Assembly: GCF_033708015.1 (NCBI RefSeq)
Contig: NZ_CP137921.1
Coordinates: forward strand, 1 to 64,000
Source of the DNA: Proteus vulgaris
Lineage (GTDB): Bacteria; Pseudomonadota; Gammaproteobacteria; Enterobacterales; Enterobacteriaceae
Reading direction: 5' to 3'
Length of the DNA: 64,000 bases
The position numbers and the translations under genes are program-made. The notes below the pieces were generated by a model. That model saw only the letters and a program-made list of their open reading frames with translations, was not told where the DNA came from and did not search any database. Positions 63,825-64,000 of this stretch are shown piece by piece (positions within the stretch are counted from its first letter, which is position 1; every line of letters starts with the position of its first letter).

Positions 63825-64000
63825 TCAATCCATAAAGTCCGACTTTTTGAAGGGCATAGTGCCTTTGCAATCGGGATACGCTGTGCAGCCCCAGAACTTA
63901 GAGGCTCGTTTCTTGCCAGGGGCTTTTCCTTTCCTGAGACGCATCGGGCTACCGCAATCTGGGCAGTCTGGACAATCCTCCGCCGCGATACGTTTCTCGG
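63825..64000 (-). CDS. Topoisomerase-type zinc-ribbon protein, C-terminal end (runs off window)
   Basis: The last 58 codons of a gene entering from the right edge. They contain CPDCGSPMRLRKGKAPGKK and FWGCTAYPDCKGTMPF, the zf-C4 topoisomerase repeat (CPxCG..GC..YPxCk) usual at the ends of type IA topoisomerases and of some plasmid nucleases. The main domain is outside the window, so its enzyme class is open. Confidence 0.75.
   Translation of the reverse strand, partial: EKRIAAEDCPDCPDCGSPMRLRKGKAPGKKRASKFWGCTAYPDCKGTMPFKKSDFMD

Overview
The window reads as most of a multidrug-resistance plasmid from a Gram-negative bacterium (Enterobacterales, or a neighbour such as Aeromonas or Vibrio), opened at its replication gene. 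The backbone (about 1-24890 and 53309-64000) looks like IncC (IncA/C2). It has a RepA initiator followed by about 14 iterons, a ParA/KorB-like ParB pair, HU, a HigBA-type toxin-antitoxin pair, DsbA-like and S49-peptidase genes, a thermonuclease, DNA methyltransferase-like genes and many small closely packed hypothetical genes. The IncC assignment comes from recognising this gene set; no database search was run.

Backbone left arm: repA and origin (1-2100); divergent PAPS-reductase-like and membrane genes (2138-3705); a PD-(D/E)XK nuclease-like protein (5.1 kb); an overlapping envelope operon with S49 peptidase, DsbA-like protein, lipoprotein and several membrane proteins (5.7-12.1 kb); thermonuclease and HU (12.3-13.2 kb); higBA and a ParB-like regulator with its own operators (13.6-15.0 kb); small hypotheticals (15-18 kb); a module of Ycf46-like AAA+ ATPase, Ycf35/DUF1257 and DUF2997 (18.3-21.9 kb); and a membrane/periplasmic set (21.9-24.9 kb). 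Right arm: parA, parB and a small winged-helix gene (53.8-56.1 kb), degenerate DNA-methylase genes and a dense operon of hypotheticals (56.1-63.8 kb).

The foreign block (about 24890-53300) is a mosaic. It begins, with no insertion sequence at the junction, with a fragment of a different plasmid's P-type conjugation system (virB8' to virB11 and a Nuc/PLD nuclease). Four IS26 copies then frame aph(3')-Ia; qnrS1 with a decayed IS2-like element and a Tn3-family tnpR/tnpA fragment; a Tn125-derived blaNDM-1 region; and a floR-ISCR2-sul2 region. The Tn125 genes are circularly permuted: groEL-ISCR27-delta-pac comes before ISAba125(::IS5)-blaNDM-1-ble-trpF-chimera-cutA-groES. groES is cut by IS26, and the same 8 bp (AGGAAGAC) lies at both outer ends. 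This is what is expected if a circular Tn125 molecule carrying an IS26 in groES was incorporated at a resident IS26. Predicted phenotypes: carbapenem, bleomycin, kanamycin/neomycin, low-level quinolone, florfenicol/chloramphenicol and sulfonamide resistance.

Two palindromic motifs recur only in the backbone: ACTTTCACATGTGAAAGT (8 copies, a parS/ParB-operator candidate) and a TTTACAG..CATAAAATGA..CTGTAAA promoter-operator (about 9 copies). They suggest plasmid-wide coordinated control and also mark which DNA is backbone.
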